This document shows positions 16,411 to 25,126 of a DNA stretch of 38,362 bases, piece by piece (the first letter of the stretch is position 1; every line of letters starts with the position of its first letter). The position numbers were made by a program, and so were the translations under genes. This stretch comes from an uncultured Gammaproteobacteria bacterium. GTDB taxonomy: Bacteria; Pseudomonadota; Gammaproteobacteria; Magnimaribacterales; TMED112. The stretch lies in contig CAJWNO010000006.1 of NCBI GenBank assembly GCA_913044115.1, forward strand, positions 1 to 38,362, given 5' to 3'. Below the pieces are notes generated by a model. The model did not search any database. It saw nothing but the letters and a program-made list of their open reading frames with translations, and was not told where the DNA came from.

Positions 16411-17695
16411 TTTTAATTTCTTCTAATGACAGTTCTGCAATTTTACCAGCTTTTAACATTTTTTCTGCGTCATGTTGTGTTGAAATGAAACAACTTTCGT
16501 AAGCAGATGGCGGTAAATAAATATTTTTCTCTAACATTTTTCTAAAAAACTTAGAGAAAAAATCAATATTTGTTTTCTGAACTTCATCAAAATTCTGGGG
16601 TAATTCTTCAGAAAAGAAAAAACCAAACATTCCACCTCTAACATTATATGAGAAAGGAATTCCAAGTCTGTCAGCAGCTTTCTTCGTGTACTCAAGAAAT
16701 TTCTTAGCATTATTTTCCATCTCTGAATAAATACCTTTGTCTGATAATTGTTTAAGTAATGCAGTGCCTGCGCTTACTGCTATTGGATTGCCAGAAAGAG
16801 TGCCAGCTTGATAAACAGGACCATCAGGCGATATGTTGTTCATTATTTCTGCCTTACCTCCATAGACACCGACAGGCAGGCCTCCACCAACTATCTTTCC
16901 AAGAGCTGTTAAGTCTGGGTTAATATCAAAGAGCTCTTGAACACCACCTCGAGCAACTCTGAATCCAGTCATAACTTCATCAAATATGAGTATTGTTTTA
17001 TTGTCAGTACAAACTTTACGTAAATGTTGTAAAAATTCTATTTCTGGCTCAATGAAACCCATATTTCCAGCTATTGGTTCAATGATCACAGCTGCTATAT
17101 CATCAGAGAATTTTGCAAATGCTTCATCTAAGCTTTTTATGTCGTTATAAGGAAGTGATATTGTTAATTCTGACAATTCTTCTGGGATGCCAGGTGAATC
17201 TGGAACTCCCAAGGTAGCAAGACCAGAACCTGCCTTCACTAATAAAGAATCAACATGCCCATGGTAACAACCCACGAATTTGATAATTTTTTTTCGGCTT
17301 GTTGTGCCTCTGGCTAACCTCACACAACTCATGGTTGCTTCAGTACCTGAATTGACCATACGTAGCTTTTCAATGCTTGGAAGATACGATTTAATAATTT
17401 TAGCTATTTCTAATTCATTCTTGGTTGGTGCTCCAAAACTAATGCCTTTGCTTGCCTGGTTCTTTATTGCATTTATGATATTTTTATTTGAGTGCCCAAG
17501 AACCATGGGACCCCACGAACCTACAAAATCTAAATATTTGTTCCCATCTTCATCATATAAATAACATCCTCTAGATTTTTTAAAGAAAATAGGGGATCCG
17601 CCTACACTTTTAAAAGCTCTTACAGGAGAATTAACGCCACCTGCTATGTGGTTTTTGGATTTTTCAAATAAATCTTGTGAGTTTTTTGTTTTCAT
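16400..17695 (-). CDS. hemL: Glutamate-1-semialdehyde 2,1-aminomutase
   Basis: A 431-residue PLP enzyme that moves the amino group of glutamate-1-semialdehyde to form 5-aminolevulinate, the second step of the C5 heme pathway. Clear features: HIAGGVNSPVRAF at the start, NSGTEATM (phosphate site), YHGHVDS, FDEVMTGFR, and Lys267 in LGKIVGGGLPVG as the PLP lysine. First gene of a five-gene run on the minus strand, 85 bases after hemG, another heme gene. No strong Shine-Dalgarno (AAGAAT). Confidence 0.96.
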   Translation of the reverse strand: MKTKNSQDLFEKSKNHIAGGVNSPVRAFKSVGGSPIFFKKSRGCYLYDEDGNKYLDFVGSWGPMVLGHSNKNIINAIKNQASKGISFGAPTKNELEIAKIIKSYLPSIEKLRMVNSGTEATMSCVRLARGTTSRKKIIKFVGCYHGHVDSLLVKAGSGLATLGVPDSPGIPEELSELTISLPYNDIKSLDEAFAKFSDDIAAVIIEPIAGNMGFIEPEIEFLQHLRKVCTDNKTILIFDEVMTGFRVARGGVQELFDINPDLTALGKIVGGGLPVGVYGGKAEIMNNISPDGPVYQAGTLSGNPIAVSAGTALLKQLSDKGIYSEMENNAKKFLEYTKKAADRLGIPFSYNVRGGMFGFFFSEELPQNFDEVQKTNIDFFSKFFRKMLEKNIYLPPSAYESCFISTQHDAEKMLKAGKIAELSLEEIKNEI

Positions 17696-17751
17696 TTGAA
17701 TATTCTTGATGATCTATATATCTACAATGATAGTTTTATATGTCTAATTAA

Positions 17752-17772
17752 GCTAATAGCAACAGCATTAGC
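17752..17772 (-). terminator. Candidate hairpin between hemG and hemL
   Basis: The minus strand reads GCTAATGC, a TGTT loop, then GC, one bulged base and ATTAGC, followed by TTAATT. The eight-pair stem begins nine bases after the hemG stop. The downstream run is only partly T-rich, so this may be a weak terminator or an mRNA end-processing structure. It is the best hairpin I saw in any intergenic gap here. Confidence 0.4.
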
Positions 17773-17780
17773 GCTGATAC

Positions 17781-18317
17781 TTACGAAGTCAGAATTTTAT
17801 TTAAAAAATTCTTACTGAATGTCTTAACTTTGTCCCAATCAGTGAATTCAAATACTTTTTTTTGATCTGTTGGGCCATTACCCATCCACATTATGAATCT
17901 AATCATATGCTTATCAAAAAAATTATAATCTGGATAAGATATTTTGCCTGAGAAAACCTCTAGCATGTCCGGCTGCCATCTAACTTTTTTCAAAAATTTC
18001 TGCATGTATGGATTTGTTTCAACTGAGTTTTTATCATCTTTGCGCGCAACAGCATTAACATTAAAAAAAGCAGTTATTTTCTTTGAAAGTAATGCCTCAT
18101 TTTTATTTATAAATGAATAAAGATTGGGCTTATGACTGCCATATCTTATGCTGGCTCCCAAAATAACGCAGTTAAAAATATCTAAATCTCTATTCATTGC
18201 CTCTTCTACGCTAAAAAGCATAACGCTTGTCTCTTGTTCGATAGTATTTTTGATATTTTTACAGATCTCTACAGTATGCCCATCTGTGCTTGAATAAATA
18301 ATTGCAGTTTTTTTCAT
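17781..18317 (-). CDS. hemG: Menaquinone/quinone-linked protoporphyrinogen oxidase HemG
   Basis: A 178-residue long-chain flavodoxin-like protein of the HemG family, which oxidises protoporphyrinogen IX to protoporphyrin IX using the respiratory quinone pool. It opens with KKTAIIYSSTDGHTVEICKNI, the FMN phosphate loop, followed by CVILGASIRYGSHKP and the inserted helix-rich segment PYMQKFLKKVRWQPDMLEVFSGKI typical of HemG. ATG 18317 is preferred; a TTG two codons upstream is in frame. Paired with hemL downstream, it forms a small heme locus. It is divergent from erpA with a 53-base gap. Confidence 0.88.
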   Translation of the reverse strand: MKKTAIIYSSTDGHTVEICKNIKNTIEQETSVMLFSVEEAMNRDLDIFNCVILGASIRYGSHKPNLYSFINKNEALLSKKITAFFNVNAVARKDDKNSVETNPYMQKFLKKVRWQPDMLEVFSGKISYPDYNFFDKHMIRFIMWMGNGPTDQKKVFEFTDWDKVKTFSKNFLNKILTS

Positions 18318-18352
18318 ATTCAACAGAATTATAAGTCAATAATAATTTTTGA

Positions 18353-18358
18353 TAGAAT
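18353..18358 (+). promoter_or_regulatory. Candidate erpA -10 element
   Basis: TAGAAT ends 12 bases before the erpA ATG; TTATAA lies 18 bases upstream of it as a poor -35. A transcript from here would have a leader of about six bases. Low certainty. Confidence 0.3.
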
Positions 18359-18370
18359 TACATTGCAGAT

Positions 18371-18718
18371 ATGGATATAAAAACAAAAAAAGCTACACCT
18401 TTTGATTTATCAGACAGTGCTATTGCAAAAATTTCTGTTTTAAAAGAGTCTGAGACTAATAAATTCTTTAGAGTTTACGTCACAGGCGGCGGTTGTTCAG
18501 GGTTTCAATATGGTTTTAAATTTGATGAATTTGATCAAGAGGAAGATGCAAAATTGGAATTCGATAAAGGTGTGTCAGTTGTACTAGATCACATGTCATA
18601 TCCATATATTCTTGGATCAAAGATTGATTATATTGAGAATTTGATGGGATCTAAATTTACAGTAGAAAATCCTAATGCTTCCTCTACCTGTGGTTGCGGT
18701 GCTTCATTCTCTATTTAA
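18371..18718 (+). CDS. erpA: Iron-sulfur cluster insertion protein ErpA
   Basis: A 115-residue A-type carrier that delivers 4Fe-4S or 2Fe-2S clusters to apo-enzymes, including isoprenoid synthesis enzymes. The three cluster-binding cysteines are present at 42 (GGGCSGFQ), 107 and 109 (STCGCGASF), the same layout as E. coli ErpA. The N-terminal tail (about 10 residues) is short. It is divergent from hemG and convergent with anmK, overlapping it by eight bases; erpA beside anmK-mepM/tyrS is a conserved gammaproteobacterial order. No Shine-Dalgarno is visible. Confidence 0.95.
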   Translation: MDIKTKKATPFDLSDSAIAKISVLKESETNKFFRVYVTGGGCSGFQYGFKFDEFDQEEDAKLEFDKGVSVVLDHMSYPYILGSKIDYIENLMGSKFTVENPNASSTCGCGASFSI

Positions 18719-19685
18719 ATAGCACAGCTCTTTTTTCATATGCTAGATAGGCAAAAGCAATTGCCTCAATATATTTTGAAGGAGCAATATGGTCTATTGT
18801 CTTTACTTCAACGGGTGATGCCATTGATGATATTCTTTCCATAAGATATCTATTTTCAGTACCACCTCCATGAATAACTAATTCATCAACCTGACCACAA
18901 GCTTCTATAAAATCATTGATTTTTTTAGCTGTAAGTTCTGTCAATGTACAAAGCATATCTTCTGCTGCAAGTTCATGAAGTTTAGTCTTATGTTTTTCAA
19001 AAATTCCGGTATAAACACTTATATCGTCTGCTCTTGGGTAAGATAAGCCATTCATATCCTGCAAAAATAACTGAAAAATATCAGTATTAAGATTCCCTTT
19101 GTTAGCTATATCACCATTCTTGTCATAATTACCTAAGTTAAGTGTTCGCATAGCTGCATCCATAAGGCAATTACCAGGACCAACATCTGAAGCAAGTTTT
19201 ATTTCTGATCCACAGAGGTAAGTTCCATTAGCTATACCACCGATATTAAAAATTATTTTATTTTTTGATTCTTCGCTTAATAAAAATTTATGAAAAGCTG
19301 GAATTAGCGGCGCTCCTTTGCCCCCCTTGCTAATATCAAAATTCCTAAAATCGCCATATACCGGTATTCCTAGTTCTTTTGTTAGAGCTTCTGGTGAGCC
19401 TGCTTGTAGACTAAATTCATCAGTATGAGAAATAGTCTGGCCTGGGAATGCAATTGCAACAATGTCTTCTTTAGATCTTCCTGATACTAATTTATCTACC
19501 AAAACAATACTTTTATTTGTGATCTCTTTAGATATGAAATCTTCATCCATTGATGATTGATAGTTTTCTGAAAAATTAACGGTCTGAACATCCTCAATTT
19601 TTAGACCATTCTCAAAACTTACCAAACAGCCATCTAAGCTATCTCTACTAGTGCCTGACATTAGACCAATGTATAAATTGCTCAT
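18711..19685 (-). CDS. anmK: Anhydro-N-acetylmuramic acid kinase
   Basis: A 324-residue ASKHA-fold kinase that phosphorylates and opens 1,6-anhydro-MurNAc from cell-wall turnover to MurNAc-6-phosphate. It starts YIGLMSGTSRDSLDG, the phosphate-1 motif, contains IIFNIGGIANGTYL and DVGPGNCLMDA, and ends with the HGGGTENRYLM and DHIAPSKYIEAIAFAYLA segments typical of AnmK. It is shorter than E. coli AnmK (369). ATG overlaps the mepM stop (ATGA), so it is coupled to a peptidoglycan endopeptidase: hydrolysis of the wall, then reuse of the fragments. Confidence 0.94.
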   Translation of the reverse strand: MSNLYIGLMSGTSRDSLDGCLVSFENGLKIEDVQTVNFSENYQSSMDEDFISKEITNKSIVLVDKLVSGRSKEDIVAIAFPGQTISHTDEFSLQAGSPEALTKELGIPVYGDFRNFDISKGGKGAPLIPAFHKFLLSEESKNKIIFNIGGIANGTYLCGSEIKLASDVGPGNCLMDAAMRTLNLGNYDKNGDIANKGNLNTDIFQLFLQDMNGLSYPRADDISVYTGIFEKHKTKLHELAAEDMLCTLTELTAKKINDFIEACGQVDELVIHGGGTENRYLMERISSMASPVEVKTIDHIAPSKYIEAIAFAYLAYEKRAVLFK

Positions 19686-20920
19686 TGAATGCTTGAGATA
19701 TTTGAGATTATCTCTGTTCTTTCCTCAACTAACTTATCGAAATATTTTTTGTTATAAGAATTTATAGATTGGGCATTTGGTGGTTCGACTTTTACTGGAT
19801 CCGTATGTTTGCCATTGATATGGAATTCATAATGCAAATGCGGGCCAGTTGCTAAACCAGTTGATCCAACATAGCCGATAGTTTGGCCTTGAGTAACTTT
19901 TGCGCCCTTTTTAATACCATTCGCAAAGCCTTTCAAATGGGCATATCTTGTCATGTACTTGTTGTAATGCATAACATCAATATAGTTCCCATAGGAATTT
20001 GAATACTGCGCGTTTTTTACAACTCCATCACCTGTAACTTTGACAGCAGTCCCTGCTTTTGCGGCATAATCAGTTCCTTTATGGGCTCTGATTTTATTAA
20101 GTATTGGATGCTTTCTATTTGGATTGTAATGTGAGCTAATTCTCGCAAACTCAATAGGCGTTCTTAAAAAAGCTTTTCTCACATTATTGCTGTCTGTGGT
20201 GTAATAATCTTTTCTGCCTTTTTGTGTAAAACGTATTACATTTATTTTGGTGCCTTTATTAGTGAACTCTGCAGCAAGTATGTCTCCGTTAGATACTAAT
20301 CTTCCATTCGAAAAAATATCTTCATAAAGTATTTTTACCTTATCTCCATTTCTTATGTCGTATGCATAATCAATATCCCAGCCAAAGATATATATCAAAT
20401 CCCCTAAAACTGATTCTGGTACGCCCGCTTTTTTTCCGGATGCATACAATGAATCAGATATTACAAATTCTCTAAATTGGGCAATCTTTTCAAGATTGTC
20501 TCTTCTTTTTTCGAAGGAGTAGTCACTACCATCTATAGTGAGCACATCTAGATAAAAATTGTCATCAAATCTTTTAACAGAGATAACACCATTATTAGAA
20601 GTAATATAGATTTGGTCGTTAACTTGTAGGCTAATAAACTTTTTTAACTTCCTGTCTTTTCCAATCTTATTTATTGTTGCAGGACTTACATTAAATTTAA
20701 TAAGTGTTGAATAGAATGTATCGCCAGCCCTTATAAGAATCTTATCTTCTGTTGGCAGGACAATATCACTATCAATTGGAGAAAGAGATATTCTTTCAAC
20801 TGTTAATTCAGAATCGTTATTAAAATTTCTATTTTCAGAATCTGCTGCTATTAAAAATATAAATACCGAAGGTATTAATAATATAGCTAGAATTAATTTT
20901 AAATGAGAGCCTGTGTACAT
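19682..20920 (-). CDS. mepM: Murein DD-endopeptidase, M23 family (MepM-like)
   Basis: A 412-residue cell-wall hydrolase. Residues about 8-26 form a signal anchor; 60-110 resemble the OapA/LysM-like region (RAGDTFYSTLIKFNVSPATINKI); the M23 LytM domain occupies about 265-380 with the zinc ligands H280 and D284 (HKGTD) and H363 in HLHYEF, and catalytic H328 (YAHLK). It cuts D-Ala-meso-DAP crosslinks, making room for new strands. It starts 25 bases from divergent tyrS and is followed by anmK with a four-base overlap, the conserved gammaproteobacterial order. Confidence 0.93.
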   Translation of the reverse strand: MYTGSHLKLILAILLIPSVFIFLIAADSENRNFNNDSELTVERISLSPIDSDIVLPTEDKILIRAGDTFYSTLIKFNVSPATINKIGKDRKLKKFISLQVNDQIYITSNNGVISVKRFDDNFYLDVLTIDGSDYSFEKRRDNLEKIAQFREFVISDSLYASGKKAGVPESVLGDLIYIFGWDIDYAYDIRNGDKVKILYEDIFSNGRLVSNGDILAAEFTNKGTKINVIRFTQKGRKDYYTTDSNNVRKAFLRTPIEFARISSHYNPNRKHPILNKIRAHKGTDYAAKAGTAVKVTGDGVVKNAQYSNSYGNYIDVMHYNKYMTRYAHLKGFANGIKKGAKVTQGQTIGYVGSTGLATGPHLHYEFHINGKHTDPVKVEPPNAQSINSYNKKYFDKLVEERTEIISNISSIQ

Positions 20921-20924
20921 GTTC

Positions 20925-20933
20925 TGATATTAT
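20925..20933 (+). promoter_or_regulatory. Candidate tyrS extended -10 element
   Basis: TGA followed by TATTAT fits the TGn extended -10 pattern, ending 12 bases before the tyrS ATG. The 25-base gap also has to hold the mepM start signals on the other strand (TATAAT at 20934-20929), so the two promoters would overlap. Confidence 0.3.
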
Positions 20934-20945
20934 ATATAAAGCTTT

Positions 20946-22148
20946 ATGAATGATCCTAAAAAACAAATTGAGATTATAAAACAAGGAATCGATGAGATCA
21001 TCGGTGAAGATGATTTAATTAAGAAATTAGAATCAGGAAAAAAATTAGTTGTGAAGGTCGGTTTTGACCCAACTGCACCTGATTTACATCTCGGCCACAC
21101 CGTAATTTTAAGAAAAATGCGGCAATTTCAAGACTTGGGCCACACCGTCATTTTTCTAATTGGTGACTTTACAGGCAAGATTGGTGACCCCAGTGGCAAA
21201 AATAAAACAAGGCCCCCTCTTACTGATGAAGATATAAAACAAAATGCAAAGACCTATGAAGAACAGGTTTTTAAAGTTTTAGACAGCAAGCAAACAAAGG
21301 TAGATTTTAATTCAAGGTGGGGTGACAAGCTATCTGGCGCAGATATGATTAAACTAGCTGCCCAATCGACTGTTGCCAGAATGATTGAAAGAGACGATTT
21401 TTCCAAGAGGTACAAAAATAATCAACCAATATCTATACATGAGTTTTTATACCCGCTAATGCAAGGTCTTGACTCTGTTGAGTTGAAAGCAGATGTTGAA
21501 TTAGGCGGAACAGATCAAAAATTCAATTTACTAGTAGGCAGGGATCTGCAAAAAAATGCAGGCATGGCTCCTCAAACCATAATTACATTGCCTCTTCTTG
21601 AAGGGTTAGATGGCATTAAAAAAATGTCTAAAAGTGAAGACAACTATATTGGTATAACAGAGAAAGCCGATGATATTTTTGGAAAAACCATGTCTATTCC
21701 TGATGACATAATGTTTAAATGGTATGACCTACTAAGTTTAAAAACAGTCGATCAAGTAAATGCTTTGAGAGCTAGCGCAAAAGATGGCGCTAATCCCAGA
21801 GACATTAAAGTTGAATTGGCCATGGAGCTTACTGAAAGGTTCACCAATCAAGATGATGCACTGAAAGCCAAAGATAATTTTTTCAAAAAATTTTCTACTA
21901 ACGAATTGCCTAGCGATATAGAAGAAAAAATAATTGAAACAAAAGAAACATATGCATTTGCTAATCTCCTAAAAGATATTGGTTTTGCAGTAAGCACATC
22001 AGAGGCCATTAGACTAATAAATCAAGGAGCTGTAAAAGTAGATCAAGAAAAGGTTGATTCAAAAGACTATACTCTGGAACCCAATGTGAAAAAGTTAATT
22101 CAAGTTGGGAAGAAAAAATTTGTCTATTTGACATTAAAACAAGGATAA
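20946..22148 (+). CDS. tyrS: Tyrosyl-tRNA synthetase
   Basis: A 400-residue class I synthetase. The HIGH-type motif is HLGH at 48-51 and KMSKS is exact at 226-230. The C-terminal S4-like RNA-binding domain (about 335-398) contains [26 protein letters not shown]. The [20 protein letters not shown] stretch marks the gammaproteobacterial TyrS type seen in Pseudomonas rather than the shorter-insert form of E. coli. ATG 20946 has no Shine-Dalgarno; a TGATATTAT extended -10-like element (20925-20933) ends 12 bases upstream. The reductase gene follows after a three-base gap. Confidence 0.96.
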   Translation: MNDPKKQIEIIKQGIDEIIGEDDLIKKLESGKKLVVKVGFDPTAPDLHLGHTVILRKMRQFQDLGHTVIFLIGDFTGKIGDPSGKNKTRPPLTDEDIKQNAKTYEEQVFKVLDSKQTKVDFNSRWGDKLSGADMIKLAAQSTVARMIERDDFSKRYKNNQPISIHEFLYPLMQGLDSVELKADVELGGTDQKFNLLVGRDLQKNAGMAPQTIITLPLLEGLDGIKKMSKSEDNYIGITEKADDIFGKTMSIPDDIMFKWYDLLSLKTVDQVNALRASAKDGANPRDIKVELAMELTERFTNQDDALKAKDNFFKKFSTNELPSDIEEKIIETKETYAFANLLKDIGFAVSTSEAIRLINQGAVKVDQEKVDSKDYTLEPNVKKLIQVGKKKFVYLTLKQG

Positions 22149-22151
22149 AAA

Positions 22152-23309
22152 ATGAGCGAAAAAGAATTTGATTTGATTGTATTTGGCGGTACAAGCTTTA
22201 CGGGTAAGCTGGTTGTCGAATATTTAAACGAAAAATATACTGACGATTTCAAGTGGGCAATTGCAGGCCGTAATGAAGAAAAAATCAATGCAGTAAAAAC
22301 TGAATTGTCATGTGATGTCCCACACATCATTCTTGATTCATCAAACATTCAAGATATTGAGGCTGCAATGCAAAAGACCAAATTAATTTTAACTACGGTT
22401 GGACCGTATCAGCTTTATGGTAATGAAATTGTTGAGATGTGTGCAAAACACGGTGTTGATTACGTTGATTTAAGTGGAGAACCAGGATGGATGTATGAAA
22501 TGCAAAAACATTTGGATGCTGCAAAACAAAGCGGCGCAAGAATAGTTCATAGTTGTGGCTTTGATTCTATTCCTTCTGACTTGGGCGTACTTTTTCTTCA
22601 AAACTTAGCCAAAGAGAAATTCAATAAGCCATTTAAACAAGTTAAATGCAGGGTCCGTTCAATGAAAGGTGAGTTTTCCGGTGGTACAGCTGCCTCCTTA
22701 AAAGCAACTATCGGATCTTTAAAAGAAAAACCTGACTTATTTAATGTCCTTATTGATCCTTTCTGTCTTTGTGAGGGCAATAAAGGCCCCGAACAACCAA
22801 GGGATAATAAGCCTTACTACGATGAAGTAACAAGTGAGTGGGTAGCGCCGTTCTTTATGGCTCCAATAAACACAAAAAATGTGCATCGTTCAAACATGAT
22901 GTTGAATTATCCTTATGGAAAAGATTTTATCTACGATGAAATGTTTTCTATGGGCGATGGAGATGCTGGCAAAGCAAAAGCTGAAGCAATGGCTTCTTAT
23001 AACCCAATGATGGGTGACAATGTTCCAAAACCAGGAGAGGGCCCATCGAAAGAAGTTCGAGATTCGGGCAGTTATGACATGTTGTTTATGGGAGTTGAGC
23101 AAGATGAAGTAAAGCTGAGAATTTCAGTAATTGGAAAAGGTGATCCTGGTTATGCTTCGACATCAAAAATGATTACAGAAAGTGCACTATGCTTACTTCA
23201 AGATTGTCCTGATTTGCCTGGAGGCATATATACTACTGCCCCAGCTATGGGTGAAAAGCTCATAGAGAGATTAGAAGCAAAAGACGTGATGCATTTTTCA
23301 GAAGAATAA
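22152..23309 (+). CDS. Saccharopine dehydrogenase-like / trans-acting enoyl reductase family protein
   Basis: A 385-residue protein with an N-terminal Rossmann fold: DLIVFGGTSFTGKLVVEYL (about 6-24) followed by WAIAGRNEEKI. A substrate domain follows with VDLSGEPGWM and HSCGFDSIPSDLG, a pair of motifs shared by saccharopine dehydrogenase family proteins and the trans-acting enoyl reductases of mycobacterial lipid synthesis. Neither lysine metabolism nor polyketide genes are nearby, so the substrate is unknown. It has a good AAGGA site and follows tyrS by three bases, so it is probably co-transcribed with it. Its stop is followed by the tRNA-Ile promoter. Confidence 0.87.
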   Translation: MSEKEFDLIVFGGTSFTGKLVVEYLNEKYTDDFKWAIAGRNEEKINAVKTELSCDVPHIILDSSNIQDIEAAMQKTKLILTTVGPYQLYGNEIVEMCAKHGVDYVDLSGEPGWMYEMQKHLDAAKQSGARIVHSCGFDSIPSDLGVLFLQNLAKEKFNKPFKQVKCRVRSMKGEFSGGTAASLKATIGSLKEKPDLFNVLIDPFCLCEGNKGPEQPRDNKPYYDEVTSEWVAPFFMAPINTKNVHRSNMMLNYPYGKDFIYDEMFSMGDGDAGKAKAEAMASYNPMMGDNVPKPGEGPSKEVRDSGSYDMLFMGVEQDEVKLRISVIGKGDPGYASTSKMITESALCLLQDCPDLPGGIYTTAPAMGEKLIERLEAKDVMHFSEE

Positions 23310-23322
23310 TAAATTTTAAAAA

Positions 23323-23350
23323 TAGACTTAAGTATTAAAAAATCTATAAT
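23323..23350 (+). promoter_or_regulatory. Promoter for tRNA-Ile
   Basis: A perfect TATAAT at 23345-23350 with TAGACT at 23323-23328, spacing 16. The start point would fall about six bases before the mature tRNA 5' end. Read-through would also transcribe the phosphoesterase gene. Confidence 0.55.
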
Positions 23351-23362
23351 ATTTTGTTCTTC

Positions 23363-23439
<77 letters not shown>

Positions 23440-23452
23440 GTTTGGAGATGAG

Positions 23453-25009
23453 ATGAAAAAAATTGCCTTAGTATTCTTAAGTCTGCTTAGTTTTTCAATT
23501 ATTCCGCATGACAAGTGGAGCCCAACAAAGTTATCCGAAGAAATTGCTCATGCACCGTCAGTATTGCCAGACCGAGTGGTTTTAACTTGGAACAATGACC
23601 CTGCAACTACTCAATCAGTCACATGGCGTACAGACACTTCAGTAATGGCAGGGCTTGCAGAAATAGCAGTAGCCAATGCCAATGGTAGAGCATTAAAAAC
23701 AACAGAATACAAAGCTAAAACATCTTTTTTTGAGAGCGACATCAATAAAGCTCATTACCATAACGTCACCTTTAAAAATCTTGAGCCAAATACTCTTTAT
23801 GCATACCGTGTTGGTGATGGCGAAAACTGGACTGAATACTACCACTTTAAAACTGCTAGTTTAGATGCAGAGCCATTTAGTTTTATTTATTTTGGTGATG
23901 CGCAAAATGAGGTAAAAACACATTGGTCAAGAGTCTTCAGAGAAGCATTCCGTGATGCGCCAAGAGCAGCATTTACCCTTCATGCTGGAGATCTAATTGA
24001 TGAACATTATATGGATGCTCAATGGGGAGAATGGCATCAGGCTCCAGACTGGGTTAATGGCACAATACCGGTAATTGCTACTCCAGGAAATCATGAATAC
24101 TTGAATGACTCTCAGCGTAAGAGAATTTGGAAAAACAAAAATGGTAAAGACATAAAAATAGAAATTGAGGAATATACCCAACAAGCACCAGGAGTATATA
24201 AATTAACAATTGAAGATGCAGATAAGCAGAGCGGGTCTCTAATAATTAAAGCGCCCGGTAATATTGATTCAATAGATTCAGGCATTGAATCGATAACGGG
24301 TTTTTCTGCAGCTGAGTTAGTTGGCACTGATATTCAAGGAGGTGGTGCTCCACTTTATGATCGCTTACAGAACCCAACTGGAACGCCAATTCTAAGTACG
24401 CATTGGCGACCTCAATTTTCTTTTCCTATCCAAGATGTACCAAAAGATAGTCTTAAGGAAACTGTTTATTTTATTGATTACCAAGGTGTCAGATTTATTT
24501 CATTAAACTCGAATACTGCTATGGCAGAACAAGTGCCATGGTTACAAAGGGTGCTTGAGCAAAATCCAAATCATTGGACAGTTGTGACTTTTCATCACCC
24601 AATGTACTCACCTGCTTCAGACAGAGACAATATTGAATTAAGAAAAATGTGGAAACCACTTTTTGATAAATATAGAGTCGATCTAATTCTAAGTGGACAT
24701 GATCATACTTATTCCAGAACGGGCCTTGTTGATACTAGTAATCTAAAAAATGTGCCAACCGGTTATCAGCAAGCTTATGACCCAAAAATTGGCACAGTAA
24801 ATGTAGTCTCAGTGAGTGGTCCAAAATTGTATGAAATAACAAAAGGCAAATATGCAAAAACCTTTGCAGAAAACACCCAGCTTTATCAGATCATAGATAT
24901 AGAAGGTGATAATCTTCGTTTTAGAGCTTTCACAGCAACAGGTGATCTTTACGATGAGTTCCTTCTTCAGAAAAGAACTGACAAACCCAATCTATTAATA
25001 GAGAAATAA
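23453..25009 (+). CDS. Purple-acid-phosphatase-like secreted metallophosphoesterase
   Basis: A 518-residue exported protein: signal peptide (about 1-16), an N-terminal fibronectin-like domain of the purple acid phosphatase type (about 38-135, ending NTLYAYRVGDG), then a calcineurin-type catalytic domain. Metal-site motifs are GDAQ, HAGDLIDEH, ATPGNHEY, TFHHPMYS and SGHDHTYSRTG, covering the usual di-metal ligands. About 75 residues rich in Ile and Asp are inserted after GNHEY. It probably releases phosphate from organic esters in the periplasm or medium. Good GGAG site; the start is 13 bases after the tRNA-Ile CCA, so its message may come from cutting a tRNA-mRNA transcript. Confidence 0.9.
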   Translation: MKKIALVFLSLLSFSIIPHDKWSPTKLSEEIAHAPSVLPDRVVLTWNNDPATTQSVTWRTDTSVMAGLAEIAVANANGRALKTTEYKAKTSFFESDINKAHYHNVTFKNLEPNTLYAYRVGDGENWTEYYHFKTASLDAEPFSFIYFGDAQNEVKTHWSRVFREAFRDAPRAAFTLHAGDLIDEHYMDAQWGEWHQAPDWVNGTIPVIATPGNHEYLNDSQRKRIWKNKNGKDIKIEIEEYTQQAPGVYKLTIEDADKQSGSLIIKAPGNIDSIDSGIESITGFSAAELVGTDIQGGGAPLYDRLQNPTGTPILSTHWRPQFSFPIQDVPKDSLKETVYFIDYQGVRFISLNSNTAMAEQVPWLQRVLEQNPNHWTVVTFHHPMYSPASDRDNIELRKMWKPLFDKYRVDLILSGHDHTYSRTGLVDTSNLKNVPTGYQQAYDPKIGTVNVVSVSGPKLYEITKGKYAKTFAENTQLYQIIDIEGDNLRFRAFTATGDLYDEFLLQKRTDKPNLLIEK

Positions 25010-25032
25010 CGCCATATTTCAATTAGTCTAGT

Positions 25033-25038
25033 TATAAT
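25033..25038 (+). promoter_or_regulatory. Candidate -10 element of the thiamine operon
   Basis: A perfect TATAAT, placed so that transcription would start about base 25045, at the 5' edge of the TPP aptamer. No convincing -35 is visible at 16-18 bases upstream, so it may need an activator, or the operon may be read from further upstream. Confidence 0.45.
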
Positions 25039-25045
25039 TACTTAA

Positions 25046-25126
25046 GTGCAAAGGGGAGGCTTAGCCTGAGATCTTTGATAGGAACCCTTTGAACCTGAAC
25101 CATATAGTGATGGCGGAGGAATTGCA
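25046..25126 (+). promoter_or_regulatory. TPP riboswitch (thi-box) overlapping the start codon
   Basis: The conserved cores of the TPP aptamer are present in order: GGGGAGGC (25053-25060), CTGAGA (25066-25071), ACCC (25084-25087), GAACCTGA (25091-25098) and GCGGAGGA (25113-25120). P3 is tiny: GGC, a TTA loop, GCC. P2 pairs GGG with CCC (25085-25087). P5 pairs CCAT (25100-25103) with ATGG (25110-25113). P1 pairs TGCAA (25047-25051) with TTGCA (25122-25126), reaching the A of the start codon. The Shine-Dalgarno GGAGGA (25115-25120) is inside the conserved core. Bound TPP should therefore block translation directly, with no separate expression platform. Confidence 0.93.
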
